Source: Branchiostoma floridae
Taxonomy: Eukaryota; Chordata; Leptocardii; Amphioxiformes; Branchiostomatidae
DNA: 64,000 bases
Assembly: GCF_000003815.2 (NCBI RefSeq)
Contig: NC_049993.1
Span: 3,096,370-3,160,369 of the forward strand
Reading direction: 5' to 3'
Shown: positions 24,701 through 36,177 of the stretch, in pieces
How positions within the stretch are numbered: the first letter of the stretch is position 1
How the letters are laid out: every line of letters starts with the position of its first letter
Program-made: the position numbers and the translations under genes
Notes under the pieces: generated by a model
What the model was told of the DNA's origin: nothing
The model's input: the letters and a program-made list of their open reading frames with translations, nothing else
Databases searched by the model: none

Positions 24701-27700
24701 ATGTCTTTTGTCCTGGAGATGCTTTGGTCTTGGTTTTCTGGTAGCAGATAACTTACGCCGTTGAGAAGAAGTGCTGTAGTCATAGATTTAGCCCCCCTAG
24801 CAGCTTGGTCAAAAACTGTTTAGCAAATTTGGAGGAAATCAATCCAAGAATAAGTTCATGCGTTTCTATGATTATAGTACAATGCTAAACATTCTAATAA
24901 CACAAAGGTATACAAACACGATGGTAAAATTTGGCCCCAAAATTTCCAGACTTCTATGTGGGGATTTAGAACACGAATCATGTTCCATCGAACAGAACGC
25001 TGGCGTGATCGAACAGAACGGGCGTTCTATTTGGGGTCATCCGAGGTCACCCACAGGTTGTTACAGTAAACACGCAGAAAACACCCTCATTTTCCCGGGT
25101 GCCGTGCGTCAGAAGAAAAACAAACATTTTCACAAATATAAACCGTTATTTGGAGGTATGTCCAGAAAAGGGGTAATTGTACGAAGTTAGTGTGTACGAA
25201 CTTGTACGAAGTTAAAGGTAGATATAGACCGTAATCGGTAAACTTCGGAAGTTTTAAGTGACGTCATCTAACTTTGTACAGGTAGGCAGGGTTGGTGTAC
25301 GATGTACGATGTACGAACTTAAAAAATCTAACTTAGTACAGAGGGGCAGGGTTGATGTACGATGTACGATGTACGAACTTAAAAAATCTAACTTAGTACA
25401 GAGGGGCAGGGTTGATGTACGATGTACGATGTACGAACTTAAAAAAATCTAACTTAGTACAGAGGGGCAGGGTTGATGTACGATGTACGATGTACGAACT
25501 TAAAAAAATCCAACTTAGTACATAGGGGCAGGGTTGGTGTACGATGTACGATGTACGAACTTAAAAAATCTAACTTAGTACATAGGGGCAGGGTTGATGT
25601 ACGATGTACGATGTACGAACTTAAAAATCTAACTTAGTACAGAGGGGCAGGGTTGGTGCACGATGTACGATAGACTTTAAAATAAAGAGTTAGATTTTTG
25701 AAACATATGTTACATAGTCTTGTATTATTTGTCCTCTCCCTTTCATGTTACCAAAAATTAGTTCGTAGACAAGAATTTGCAATAAACTATTCTTTGATTT
25801 ATTTTACCAATGGCTACTACTTTTCCACCAACCCTTTGAGTAAAGAGGCATCGGCTTAGTAAAGGAATTGGTTTCGTGGGAGATTGATGGAGTGAATGAG
25901 TGTATAATGTTGTGTCTTTATTGCATGTTGAGTACGTACTCGCTGACATGGCACAGTGCTAAGTTCATTACCAAAGCTATTCTACGTCATGTTATAGGTA
26001 TAAACTTTAATCTTTAAGTGGCGTAATATTTATCATGATATATTACTATCAACATTTATTAGAATTCTAGAAAAACTTTACCTTTCCTACTTAAAGATAG
26101 ATACTGACGTGTGTAAACAAGTGTTCGGTTGGTTGTCTAGGTACAGCAGGATGACAAAGCACATGAGTCGTGAAAGATTCATCTTCTTCCTGCTGTACCT
26201 AGCCCATCTACACAATGTTCGAGAAGAGAGAAAACTGGAGAGAGCAGGCCTGCTGACCTTGTAAATTATCAAAAATAATGTTCAACAAAAGATCAATGCA
26301 ATACATGTTGCATTTTTATTATTTTCAGACAAAACATCGTTATTCTACATGTTTCACATTTACCATGTGCGACAGGTGAAAGTAGAATAGAATGCTGCGT
26401 ACAGCGTTAGCATAACCCACAGCATAGTCAAAATATCTTAACTTCGTACATAGTACATCGTACATTAGGTCCGCCCCATGTACGAACTTAGCATAACCCA
26501 CAAAATAGAAAAATCTTAACTTCGAACATCGTACATCGTACATTAGGTCCGCCCCATGTACGAACTTAGCATAACCCACAAAGTAGAAAACGTATTAACT
26601 TCGAACATCGTGCATCGTACATTAGGTCCGCCCCATGTACGAACTTAGCGTAGCTACGTCACAGATAGTTGTCGACGTTTCCCGAACTTTGCCGACAGCG
26701 GTTGTCGGAAGTTGTCGGAAGCTAGAAGTTGTCGGAAATTACGTGTGACGTAGGCTGATCCAAACTTCGTACATTTCTGGACATGTATGGTTATTTGGCA
26801 AGCTTAGTTTTGCTGCCGCTTAGTTTGGAACATGTGACATGTAACAAAGCTGCCGGCGTCATTATTGGTGACCTTGAATGTTACAACACTTGTTTACGGC
26901 GGTATCAATTACTCTATGCCACTATCAGTGCGACTTGACATAGGACCAAACATGGTATTTAAATCGCTTGCAAAACGCGTGCAAATCAACTCTTTCAGGA
27001 CTTATATTGTCGACAACTAATATATCCAGCTTTGTGTCTTAGGGATTTTTGGAACATGGAGGCAATTTTGAATTACGAGTCTTTGAGTGTGAAATCTTGA
27101 AAAAATGACGATTTTTCGACCTTATATTGGCTGTAAAAATAGTTTTAAGTAGAAGTTGAAAAATCCCTAAGACAGAAAGTTTAATCTTAATATCATTACC
27201 TATATGAAATAAAAGATTTGGATTTTCAGTCAACTTTAGGACCAATCTAAATATGGTATTTGTTTTTTTGGCCCACCGAACACCCTTTCTAAATCAACCA
27301 ACTATGCACATTTCAGAGGACATTGAGACAAAACTGTGTAGCACACGTACACGGTAAGATTTGACGTTTACACACTGCCAGTTTTCATTTTATATCGACG
27401 AGGGACGTGCGAGAGGTTGTTTTTCAAACTATCATGATATTTTAGAAGATGTTTCAGGCACCGTCAGCCCTCCGCGGGGACCGCGCGGGAGCCCCGGTAA
27501 CCCGATACTCTGCGTTCGAATGGAAACTTTTCGGCCAAATTCGACCATCGTGCACAGATCAAATTTTATTGACCACTTTCGCTTTCTTCAGGGTAAAAAC
27601 TTATATCCAATCATTTCAGAATGTACACTCGTGAGATCTAAAGACACGTGAAATTATGAACAGGTGATCTTGCGGATGCATGGCGACAGTAATTGGTCAA

Positions 27701-30700
27701 AACTGACAAAAGTGGCCAGAAGTTTTTAACGCACACCGTCTTTGTTCAGTGAGTGCTCTAATTTGTATGATTGTTGCCGTGTAAGTCGCTTGCACCATGG
27801 TACACCTAAAGAAATGCAATCAAACAGTTGTTTATGGTAAATGATGGGAATCACTTTACATATCGTACTGTATTGTATTTAATAATATTTTATTTCATGG
27901 TATGCTGATTTTAAATGTATTTTAAGTCTAACATCAATTCAGCCTCTGGGCTGTCAGTGTTAGATTCTGAGTGTTTCTCTTCTCAATAAAGCCTTTAAAA
28001 ACACACACAATACATGCACATTACGATATACTCATATTTTTACTGCAGTGGCTATATGGAGAATGATGAAGAGCGAGAGCATGAGGAGGCTTCAGGTGGT
28101 CAGGAGGAAGAGAGAATAACTCTGAAGGACTTATCGGACCAGGTAGAAAATATAGGGCGAAAGTTTGACCAGAAGTTTGACAGTTTGAGTCAAAAACTCG
28201 ATCAGCAAAATGAAGACATCAAAGGCAGTCTGCTTGATGTTTCGAGACACCTCAACGATATAAAGCAGGCCCTGGGAGGACAAACAGAGATGATGACCAA
28301 AGTCAGTGAGTTAGAGAAAAGAGTAAGGAATCTCTTGATTCAAGAGATCGACAGAACTACAATCAAAGGGAAAATAAAAGACATAGAAAGTAAGTATATG
28401 TCTGATATATATAAGTCAAATTAAGTTTTTATGCTGATTTCAGAGGAATTTAAAGAAATTATACATGCCTAGTCAATAGTAATACTGCAGTGGTCAAATC
28501 GTTCATGATTGCATTGCACACGGTGGTCAAATACGGGCTCAAAACCTCCCATGTCTAGCCGAATTCGAACCTTGTTCCACGATGTTCGATCTGACGCAAT
28601 TCGAACCAAACCCGTGTTCTATTTGGGGTCATCTGCGGTCGTTGCCGGTAAACACTGCTGTCTTGCTTTTTTCCCAAAACTACCTTGAACTATCCAGAAA
28701 AGATAGTTTTCACCAATATAAACAATTTTCTGGACATTACATACATGCTATCACTTCATTTGGGACCTGTAACATTTAACTGATGTTTGTGTTGGTGACC
28801 TTGAATATTAGATGTGTTGTTTACACCGGTATCAATTACACCCTCCCGCTATCCGTGCGGCATGACATGCGTGCAAACATCGTTTAAGATCGCGACCAAG
28901 AAGAGTCCAAATAAACTCCTTGATGGCTCAAAATAACCGCAATGGTTTTCCCGAGATTTCTATTTTTTGGGATTTTTAGAAAATGACTTCGATTATCAAT
29001 TATTGGTAATTATTACAGTAAACTGTTACTTTGCTTAAGATAAAAAAATTTAAAAATCCCCAAAACAAAAAAGTCTTATTTTCCTCATAGATGACGAAAA
29101 ATATAAAAATCGTGAATTTTTGATGACATATGCAGCCCATCTTATCAAGAGTTTGTTTAAATTAAAGCGGCCTTCCTGAAAACAGAAAATGAGAGTCTTT
29201 TTGAGCAACATCGAAACAAAACAGCTATTTAAATTCAAACGACAGGATTCAAAGTATGTAGAATTACTAATTTAATCTTATTTTGAAAACTATTTCTTTG
29301 TCAAAACATTTTGTTTATTTTCAAATACTTTACGGGTTCCGGGGCGGAGTTTAAATCTGACCGGAGTTGGCGTAGGGGTATGGTAATAGGCCGGAAGTGC
29401 GGTTCGGTTTCCTATGTTTTGGTCCCGATTTCCATAAAATCGTTATAGCTGTGTATGAATCTTTTTATTTTTTGATAAGCCTGTTACTTGTAGCATTTAT
29501 TGGTGGCGTATTGTTGATCGTGCAGCGAAGACTTTGTGGTACTATTTCGTGCCATCGGCAATGTGACCTTTTCGCCTGATGACCCGGATCGTGCGTTGTA
29601 TGTGCGCCATGAGTGGGTCGGGGTGATCGTAGATTGCGGAAAAGTTATCTCATGGAATTTTTTCATTTTTCAGATTTATGAAGTAATGATGTTTATTGGT
29701 TTCTAGGCGGTTTTCCTGAGAAAACTCGTTTTTTTTCGCGCAGTCGTGTTTAGAAAATGCTTAAAAATAACACATTTTTCAAAAAGTTAGTTTTTTCGTC
29801 ATTATTCACCCAAAATATTGTAGAAATAGAAACCAGTAAATCATTGAATCACGAAGCTGCATGACACCACTTCCCATCAGAGTAATGAAAAATGTCGGCC
29901 CATGTTCCGTAAGAAAATCACAGCCATTCAGGCCGAGGGTGTCAAATTTGCCACGATATCGTGAAAAAAAACTCCGGTCCGAGACCAAAAGTTGGTCTCC
30001 AGTAACCCGATATTCTGTCAAACGCGCCAAGCAACGGGAAAGAATACCCTAACAACCGACCGCCGTGCCCTGTCATGAAAATGTCTCAACTGACACATAT
30101 TCGCTCTAAGTAGCGTTGCAGACTACATATTCGACTTTCAGTGGAGTTAACTGATTCGTGAAACGTCTAGATATTGTTCTTGATATTTCAGGTGAAGTAG
30201 TCGACCTTAAAGAAAAGTTCCAGGGGGGAGACAAGGAGATCCAGGCTGGTTTAGCACAGATGAATGATCATCTCCATGACATGCTGATGAAGCTGGAGCG
30301 TGATTCTATGGGTGAGTGGAATCCAATGTCCTATGTTCTTGGCTTTCTGATTGTACCAACAGGGGTGCCTAAGTAATAATACGATCCTTGCGTAAAACAT
30401 ACGAGCCTTACGGAAAACATACGATCCACTACTAAGAAACATACGATCCTTGCGGAAATCATACGATCCACTACTAGGAAACATACGATCCTTACAGAAA
30501 ACATACGATCCTTACTAATTTCCTGTACCACGTGACATCAGCGCCAAATTCAATATGGTGGACTCTGGAGCACAATGATATGCCGCCTACGAAGCCGGCA
30601 TTATTGTAGGTTGGGGTTTTGGTGTTTAGCAGGACATGATAAGCCCGTACACGAAGATATCGTAACGAATAGTGAGCAATCCCGAGGCCACCATAGTGAA

Positions 30701-33700
30701 TCTGCCGCTTGTGTGACGTGACCCGAGCGTTGGTCCAAAAGATTAGTAAGGATCGTATGTTTCCCGTAAGGATCGTATGTTTCTAGTAGTGGATCGTATG
30801 TTTTCTGTAAGGATTGATGTTTCCTAGTAGTGGATCGTATGATTTCCGTAAGGATCGTATGTTTCTTAGTAGTGGATCGTATGTTTTCCGTAAGGATCGT
30901 ATGTTTTCCGTAAGGATCGTATGATTACTTAGGCACCCCTGACCAAGTTAAGTGAAATGTAAATATGCTCAGATCACTATATTAATTATATGTTTAAGAT
31001 GGCGAATGGATAAAAAGAATGACTTCGCAGAGTCTGCAGATATTTTCAGTGTTCACTAACCCTCTTAATATATAGTATCATGTATGTGCTGATCATGATC
31101 AGTGCATTGATGTAGAACAAGGCACTGTAAAGCACATTTAGCCAGAAGCATGCTGTTATAGAATCTTAGCTCATGTACAATCACAATACTGCATGCTGAT
31201 TTCCCTGTTCTTGTTTAGTAAAGAGGGCACATGGGGTGCAGTTTAACCCTCAAACCACCGTATGGGGTCAAAACTGACAAATTTCCTCCCAAGAGTTTGT
31301 TTGTATATATGTCTTATAACTTCTCATATGTTTTTATCAAGATTGGCTCATTGTTAATTGAGTTATCCTAGAAAGTTTATGTATGGTCCAGTGGGGTCAA
31401 AACTGACCCCAGCATTTTTAAACAAACTTCTGAGGCCCATAACTAAACTACTCATCGTATGATCACGAAATTTGTAGAGAATGATGTACCTGTGAAACGA
31501 AATTTTTGGTAGAACTTTCTTGTCATTATCATGTTGTTTGACGACGCCGTGACGTCATTTAGCTTAAATTGGCCGCCATCTTTGACTTTGACTCATTACG
31601 TCATCAAACTAGCATAAATTTTGAATATTGAATCATGAAATTTACGCTGAATTCGATAAGATTCCATGAACAAGTGTGGTTTGCCAAGAGAATCTTAAAA
31701 TGTCGACGTTTATGCCAAAATTAGAAAATTTCGTAATAGATATGTATGTCAGAATTCCGTTGCCATTGCAACTTAAAAATGATGATTTTTTTATTCACTT
31801 AAATTGTTTGCTTTTAAAATTTTCTGAAAAGGGACCAAGTTTGGCGGCCCTAGCATAAGCCATTCAGGTACTATGCGATATTGCAATTGGTGCAGAAATA
31901 AAAAAAAACTATACTACCAGGTCTGAATAGCGTTAGTGCAAAAAGTGGTGCTAATGATCTTTTGCATAAATTATGATAACGGAGTAGAATTATTTTCACC
32001 TAATCATGTCAAACTGGCCCACATAGATTAATGAAACTATACCTATAAGCAAATCACAAAAAAGTGTCACAAAAAAACAGTATTTGTACAAAACGTTATG
32101 GGGTCAGGTTTGACCCCATACGGTAATCTACGTCACAAAAAGGGTACGGTGGTTTGAGGGTTGATACTTTAAACTACTAATATTTTCTAATGCTTAGTGA
32201 ACTTATTCTTTTATTTATCCTGCAGAACAACAACAGCTATCTGCGGCTATTGACTTAGTAAAAAACGAGTTGGAATTCCGTTATTTTGAGAAATTAGCCC
32301 TGGAGTTAGGATTCAATCACGATGAGATTATACAAATCCGAAGCACAACTCCAGATAAATCTGATATTAAGCAACAAAAGTCAGAGCTTCTCCGGAGGTG
32401 GAGCAGACGAAGGGGCTGCACAGCAAAAAGCCTAGCACTTGCCTGTAGAAACATTGGTCTTCCTACACTGGCAGACAACATTATTGGGATCCTTGGTGCC
32501 TCAAGTGGAGGTAAAATACATTTTGATTACTTTGAATTAAAGTTCACTTGTTATATGATGCAAGATTAGAACATAGTATTGCACAGACATCCTAGACCGC
32601 GAACCCTGCACATTCGAACGAGGAGTTAGAGATGCTATATTAGAGAGAATATACAATCCCACCCTCATCAGGAAATGGGGGGGGGGGGGCTAACAATGGA
32701 AGTTCCCGGGCCTGGTACTAGGGATTTAGCCCGCCGCGCGACAAAATGTTAGCTCCTGTAAGACAAACTACCGGAGCTGATTGACTTATTTGCATCAACA
32801 TCGTATTTGTCTTCAGCTCCATCGAATATCATTTCATAGTGTGGATATAAAATCGTTTCTACCGGATCTCTCCAGTGTCATTGGATAAAAAAATATAGCA
32901 TGTCCAAAATCATATGCAGTTGCTTATTATAAGTAACTGCCTTATAGGGCATCTTATTACCCTAATGTCTAACCTTCATCTAAATACCATTTCATNNNNN
33001 NNNNNNNNNNNNNNNNNNNNNNNNNNNNNNNNNNNNNNNNNNNNNNNNNNNNNNNNNNNNNNNNNNNNNNNNNNNNNNNNNNNNNNNNNNNNNNNNNNNN
33101 NNNNNNNNNNNNNNNNNNNNNNNNNNNNNNNNNNNNNNNNNNNNNNNNNTGTTTTTGTATATATGTACATCGCTTAAGAAAAAGGTTAGAAGATATATAT
33201 ATCCAGACATTTTCTCATAGACTGTCTACAAATAATGGTAAGTTAAGATTTTTCAAGAAACTAAAGAAGGGATACTCAATGGAAACTTACTTAACGTTAC
33301 TAGATAAATTCGAGGTCAGATCGGCAATGTGCAAGCTTAGAATTAGCGCCCACCCCCTTGAAATTGAGAGAGGGCGGTACACAAAGTTACCTGTGGGCGA
33401 AAGAACCTGTAACCATTGTATGGCAAAACCGGTGGAAGACGAAATACATCTTATTTCTAACTGCATCTCTAACGATCAGGAAAGAATTTGAGTTATTTGA
33501 AGAGGCATGCAAATTCCACAAAAATTTCCAAACGCTTACCGACGAAAACAAAACTACAACGCTTTTAACGTCACATAACCCACGCATCATAGAAAAAGTG
33601 GGACACTTCGTCTTCCACTGCTTCCAGAAAAGAAGTCAAACCCTAAATACGTAGATTATAGCTCTCAGAAGTCCATATCATTGCTAGAATAGTCACTTGT

Positions 33701-36177
33701 TTACACTTGTCACCATTGTTATCTACACCAAAGTATTTCATTTTATACATGTTTATTATATTTTCTGTATGTTTCATGTTGCAATTAGCCCTCGGGCAAG
33801 AACTTGCAAATAAACTTATAATTTATTGTAATTTATCACCTCTTGTTGGCAAACTTCTCAAACAACAAGATAGTCGTCCTTTGTTTCAATTCAACAGAAT
33901 ACCAAATAGTAAGCAAAGCTAGGCAACATTTTTCTACTACTATGATTAGTCTGTTTGCAATTTATACCATCGATTAATGAAGCAATATACCTTGACGTTA
34001 CCGGCATTGTTGATATGTCATATTTTCTGTCTTTTATTGTAGGAGCCACCGGATCAAAACCAAAGAAGTGATGCTGTTGCGATATGCAGCTATGATTGCA
34101 TGCTGACGGCACCCGCAGCTTTTGAGGCCCTCCACTTTTAAGTCCTATAACTCTAAAACGACGTGCCGTAGGGCCACCAAATTTTCAGGACATAATGTCG
34201 ACATAATATCTAACATGTATTTGACGTTTGACGTTACGTTGACGTAAGATGACGTAATCATGACGTCATCAATTTGATTATATTGGCCGGACCCATGAAA
34301 AAAGGGTATTCTCAGAAAACGTCAAGTTATGCTACAAAAATGTAACAACAAGTGCAGATAACAGAATAATAATGTCTATTACGACTTGCGTTGCCAATAG
34401 CAACATCGATGACGTCAAAATGACGTCATAAAATGACGTCATGCACATCTAAGATACGAGTCCGGCTCCGCCATATTATATCGACAACCTTGAATTTTTA
34501 AAAATACTTTTTTTGCAATAAATAACCACAAAGGGCAATGGAAATAGACTATATTCATTCATTTAGATGATTTTTGATGAAAAATACCAGGTGGTTACAA
34601 ATTTTAAGGGATAATTAGCTTGTTTTTCTTGATCTGACCATACGGTCCGCCATCTTGGATTTTGGGCTGATGACGTCATCAAATTAGCATAATTTATGCA
34701 TATATATAATTATGAAAGATATGCTAAATAATATAAGATTTTATTTAAGTAACAATATAGCAGTAATATAGCAAATAAATGTGAAAAATATATTGTTAGA
34801 ACCAAAAATAGTGATTTTTGGCAAAACTGCCTGTCAACAAACGGTTGCCATGGCAACACCAAAGAATGGAAAATTTTTCAAACTTCGCAAAATTGTTGCC
34901 AACAATATTTTAGGAAAACTCACCAAATTTGGTGGCACTAGCATAAGCCGTTCTGGCGTTATAGGACATCAAAGTTAGCGCGGGCCTCAAAAGCCCCCCC
35001 CCCCCCGTCTGAATAGGGTTAAAATCAGCTGTTTGTATATTATGCCCTTACTTTCAATTTTTAAGGCAAAAGACTAGATGCCTAAATTCTATCATATCAG
35101 ATGAACAGTTATACAACAATACTTTGTGTTGTTCAATAGGTTTAGATACAATATCCAGGTACTACTATGTAAGTATGGGCCTTAGTATTAGTGTGGTTCT
35201 ATTAACATCTATTTGTATTACTGTCCAAGGAGTAATTAAAAGCTCTCATATTTCTTTTAACAATGCACATTATGTTCACTCAAGAGAATGAAATGGTGCA
35301 ACAGCCAGAACTATTTGAAAATAAAAGTGAACATTTCATCGCTATTAATACATAAAGTTGTACATTACAGCACTAGCTAAGTATCATATGCATTTGTTAT
35401 ATTTAAAAAAACGTTTTGATGCCTTTAAATTTGCTGTGTAGTTGGTATGTTTTGAAATACTGCACAATACCAAATAGTTGATTTCAAGAAAGTTGATCTC
35501 ATATTGATACAAATATATTCTGCATGGCCTCCATTCCTTTAGACGGCAATCGCGCTGACATCTCACTGCGACCTACAATAGCTTTGACTTAATTATTGAA
35601 AAATCATGCATGTAAAAATATCCCAGTTAATTAAACTGGGTTAAACAAAGCGTAAACGATTTGTTTTTTCGGTGGGCAATTTGTCAAATGTTCGGTCGTA
35701 GCGTCGTCATCGCAGTATCGGGATGTAGGAATCGTAATCATTGGAAGATTTGTGAACAAACATGCATGTCAATCATACGCTACGCTGTGTATATCTGCTT
35801 TCAATCCAGTTCAGTTTTGAGGACATATCTTATCAAGTACAGTTTACGGAGATGCTTTGTAATACTTTTGAAGCTATATTCAAAATGAGGAAAACACACG
35901 GGTGCTTTTTCCTAAAAGTAATCTCGAGTTGTTGCTGTGTATATGCGTTTATATAATGGTATAGCGTTGCATTAATGCTATGTATATTGCAACATGTAAT
36001 AGCATAGAGAATGCTATTTCATTTAATCGTATTGACTATTGTAGGCAATTTAAGTAATGAGATATTTGCTGCTTTCTTTGTTTAGCACTCGACAGTAATG
36101 AGAAAGTGAATGAAGTTAACCACCTATCAATGCCATCGGACAAGCCCCTTGTTGTAGTGGCTAGCACAAATGTGTGA
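15711..36177 (+). CDS. CARD / coiled-coil / Death-domain signalling protein (607 aa, 8 exons)
   Basis: Exons: 15711-15987, 21516-21541, 22812-23394, 24168-24267, 28049-28389, 30192-30311, 32226-32510, 36086-36177. Phases match at all seven junctions and the total is 1824 nt. Residues 5-90 form a CARD (RGILRRYREKIVDDLDIDLV, then a six-helix pattern like caspase-9 or RAIDD-type CARDs). Residues 102-295 are a helical, basic region I do not recognise. Residues 296-345 are strongly acidic (D/E/H-rich). About 346-482 are heptad-like coiled coil. About 497-577 form a Death domain (FEKLALELGFNHDEIIQI, later LLRRW and LALACRNIGLP), followed by a 30-residue tail. CARD and Death folds recruit caspases, NLRs or receptors through homotypic contacts, so this is probably a cytosolic adaptor in apoptosis or innate immunity. 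No enzymatic domain is seen. The exon 4 donor (AAG/GTTTTC) is weak; a longer variant is possible. The start is the first ATG before the CARD. Introns hold most of the mobile elements of this region. Confidence 0.85.
16008..16062. repeat. Pentanucleotide (AGTAT)n microsatellite
   Basis: About ten perfect AGTAT units directly after the donor of the CARD exon (donor at 15988). Confidence 0.95.
16965..17480. repeat. About 500-base dispersed repeat, copy 1
   Basis: Shared landmarks with 24920-27245 (interrupted) and 28550-29065: 'ttctatttggggtcat', 'ttttcacaaatataaac', 'ggcggtatcaattac', and an end around 'gtagaagttgaaaaatccc'. All three copies are in introns of the CARD-Death gene, same orientation. 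Confidence 0.65.
18373..18839. mobile_element. Foldback MITE with 33-base inverted ends
   Basis: 18373-18405 (GGCCACGTTGATTTGATTAT and on) is the reverse complement, with one mismatch, of 18807-18839. The interior has poly-A/T tracts. A diverged single end is visible near 16760-16792. No coding capacity. Confidence 0.7.
19095..19128. repeat. 34-base perfect palindrome
   Basis: CAAGGAGCTTTTATCAG is immediately followed by its exact reverse complement, with no spacer. It lies in intron 1 of the CARD-Death gene. Confidence 0.9.
19976..20140 (+). pseudogene. Possible transposase zinc-finger fragment
   Basis: The frame reads FKHKRTFEDKWRKNRPWF and then a hydrophobic end with a Cys (MVFVVC). This resembles the start of the TTF/BED-like finger found in some hAT-derived proteins (KRTF..KW....PW), but the second half of the finger is not seen. 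Weak evidence only. It lies in intron 1 of the CARD-Death gene. Confidence 0.2.
21803..22143. mobile_element. TTAA MITE, left fragment
   Basis: It starts CCTTATTCAGACGGGG and follows the first 340 bases of copy 1 (gene-free, 'acgctagagccaccaa' and 'gttgccatggtaacc' pieces). It stops where a mariner element has inserted, and the remainder is not found beyond that element. It lies in intron 2 of the CARD-Death gene. Confidence 0.7.
22146..22723 (+). mobile_element. Internally deleted mariner element
   Basis: Inverted ends start CGAGGGGCGTGCAATAAGTA on the left and end TTGCACGCCCCTCG on the right, flanked by TA (22144-22145, 22724-22725). The frame from 22329 codes for the N-terminal helix-turn-helix of mariner transposases (YGDDAPSYDLVKRW, APRPGRPS). 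It then jumps, in another frame, to the transposase C-terminus (GVQSCIKRWEKCITLGDSY, stop near 22650). The DDE/DDD catalytic core is missing, so the copy is non-autonomous. It sits in intron 2 of the CARD-Death gene inside an older TTAA MITE. Confidence 0.85.
25154..26789. mobile_element. Non-autonomous DNA element with inverted subterminal minisatellites and 9-base target duplication
   Basis: The terminal piece ATGTCCAGAAA is inverted at the right end (TTTCTGGACAT), and GTTATTTGG is duplicated at 25145-25153 and 26790-26798. The insertion splits a repeat whose other copies (16.97 and 28.55 kb) are uninterrupted. Left arm: seven about 60-base units containing three ACGATGT steps (25258-25675). 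Right arm: three inverted, diverged units (26430-26650). A 9-base duplication would suit a Mutator-like element. A short frame near 26150 (MTKHMSRERFIFFLLYLAHL) could be a transposase remnant. Confidence 0.7.
26137..26202. repeat. Perfect 15-base stem hairpin inside the 25.15-26.79 kb element
   Basis: CTAGGTACAGCAGGA (26137-26151) is inverted at 26188-26202, with a 36-base loop. Its role is unknown. Confidence 0.75.
28550..29065. repeat. About 500-base dispersed repeat, copy 3 (most diverged)
   Basis: It carries 'ttctatttggggtcat', 'caccaatataaac' and 'ggtatcaattac' landmarks in the same order as the other two copies, with more substitutions. Confidence 0.55.
30360..30941. mobile_element. 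hAT-like non-autonomous element
   Basis: Terminal inverted repeats of 28 bases with one mismatch start CAGGGGTGCCTAAGTAAT. They are flanked by the 5-base direct repeat ACCAA (30355-30359, 30942-30946). The CAGGG start suits hAT elements, and a 5-base duplication suits the hAT5-type branch. Subterminal blocks of the motif CATACGATCC are repeated in one orientation on the left and the opposite one on the right. No transposase frame. Confidence 0.8.
31247..32160. mobile_element. TTAA MITE, composite of two families
   Basis: The termini are CCCTCAAACCACCGTATGGG and GGTACGGTGGTTTGAGGG, with TTAA at 31243-31246 and TTGA at 32161-32164. GGGGTCAAAACTGACCCC palindromes resemble the element at 12984-13924, while an internal stretch ending 'gtctgaatagcgttag' near 31920 resembles the 14379-15313 family. 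It lies in the intron before the Death-domain exon. Confidence 0.75.
32996..33149. other. Assembly gap (154 N)
   Basis: Gap in the last intron of the CARD-Death gene, next to a LINE 3' end. Confidence 1.
33226..33840 (+). mobile_element. 3' end of a CR1/L2-type non-LTR retrotransposon (decayed)
   Basis: The frame at 33279-33491 reads MCKLRISAHPLEIERGRYTK and later GERTCNHCMAKPVEDEIHLI. This is the cysteine/histidine-rich C-terminal signature of such ORF2 proteins (R.GRY...P..ER.C..C, EDE.H). A frameshift follows at about 33485, after which the tail continues in another frame to 33654. The 3' UTR contains the piece TTAGCCCTCGGGCAAGAA and an AATAAA, also seen in inverse orientation near 2.95 kb. 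It lies in the last intron of the CARD-Death gene, next to an N-gap. Confidence 0.75.
34115..35018. mobile_element. TTAA MITE, copy 2 (opposite orientation, left end truncated)
   Basis: This copy aligns over about 900 bases with the reverse complement of 14379-15313. The right terminus GTCTGAATAGGG and TTAA (35019-35022) are intact. The left end starts at the internal GCTTTTGAGGCCCTCCAC and lacks the terminal repeat. It lies in the last intron of the CARD-Death gene. Confidence 0.8.

Larger units (their letters stand above)
24920..27245. repeat. About 500-base dispersed repeat, copy 2, split by the element at 25154-26789
   Basis: The left part is 24920-25153 and the right part 26790-27245. 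The join across the insertion restores the order of landmarks seen in the copies at 16.97 and 28.55 kb. Confidence 0.65.
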
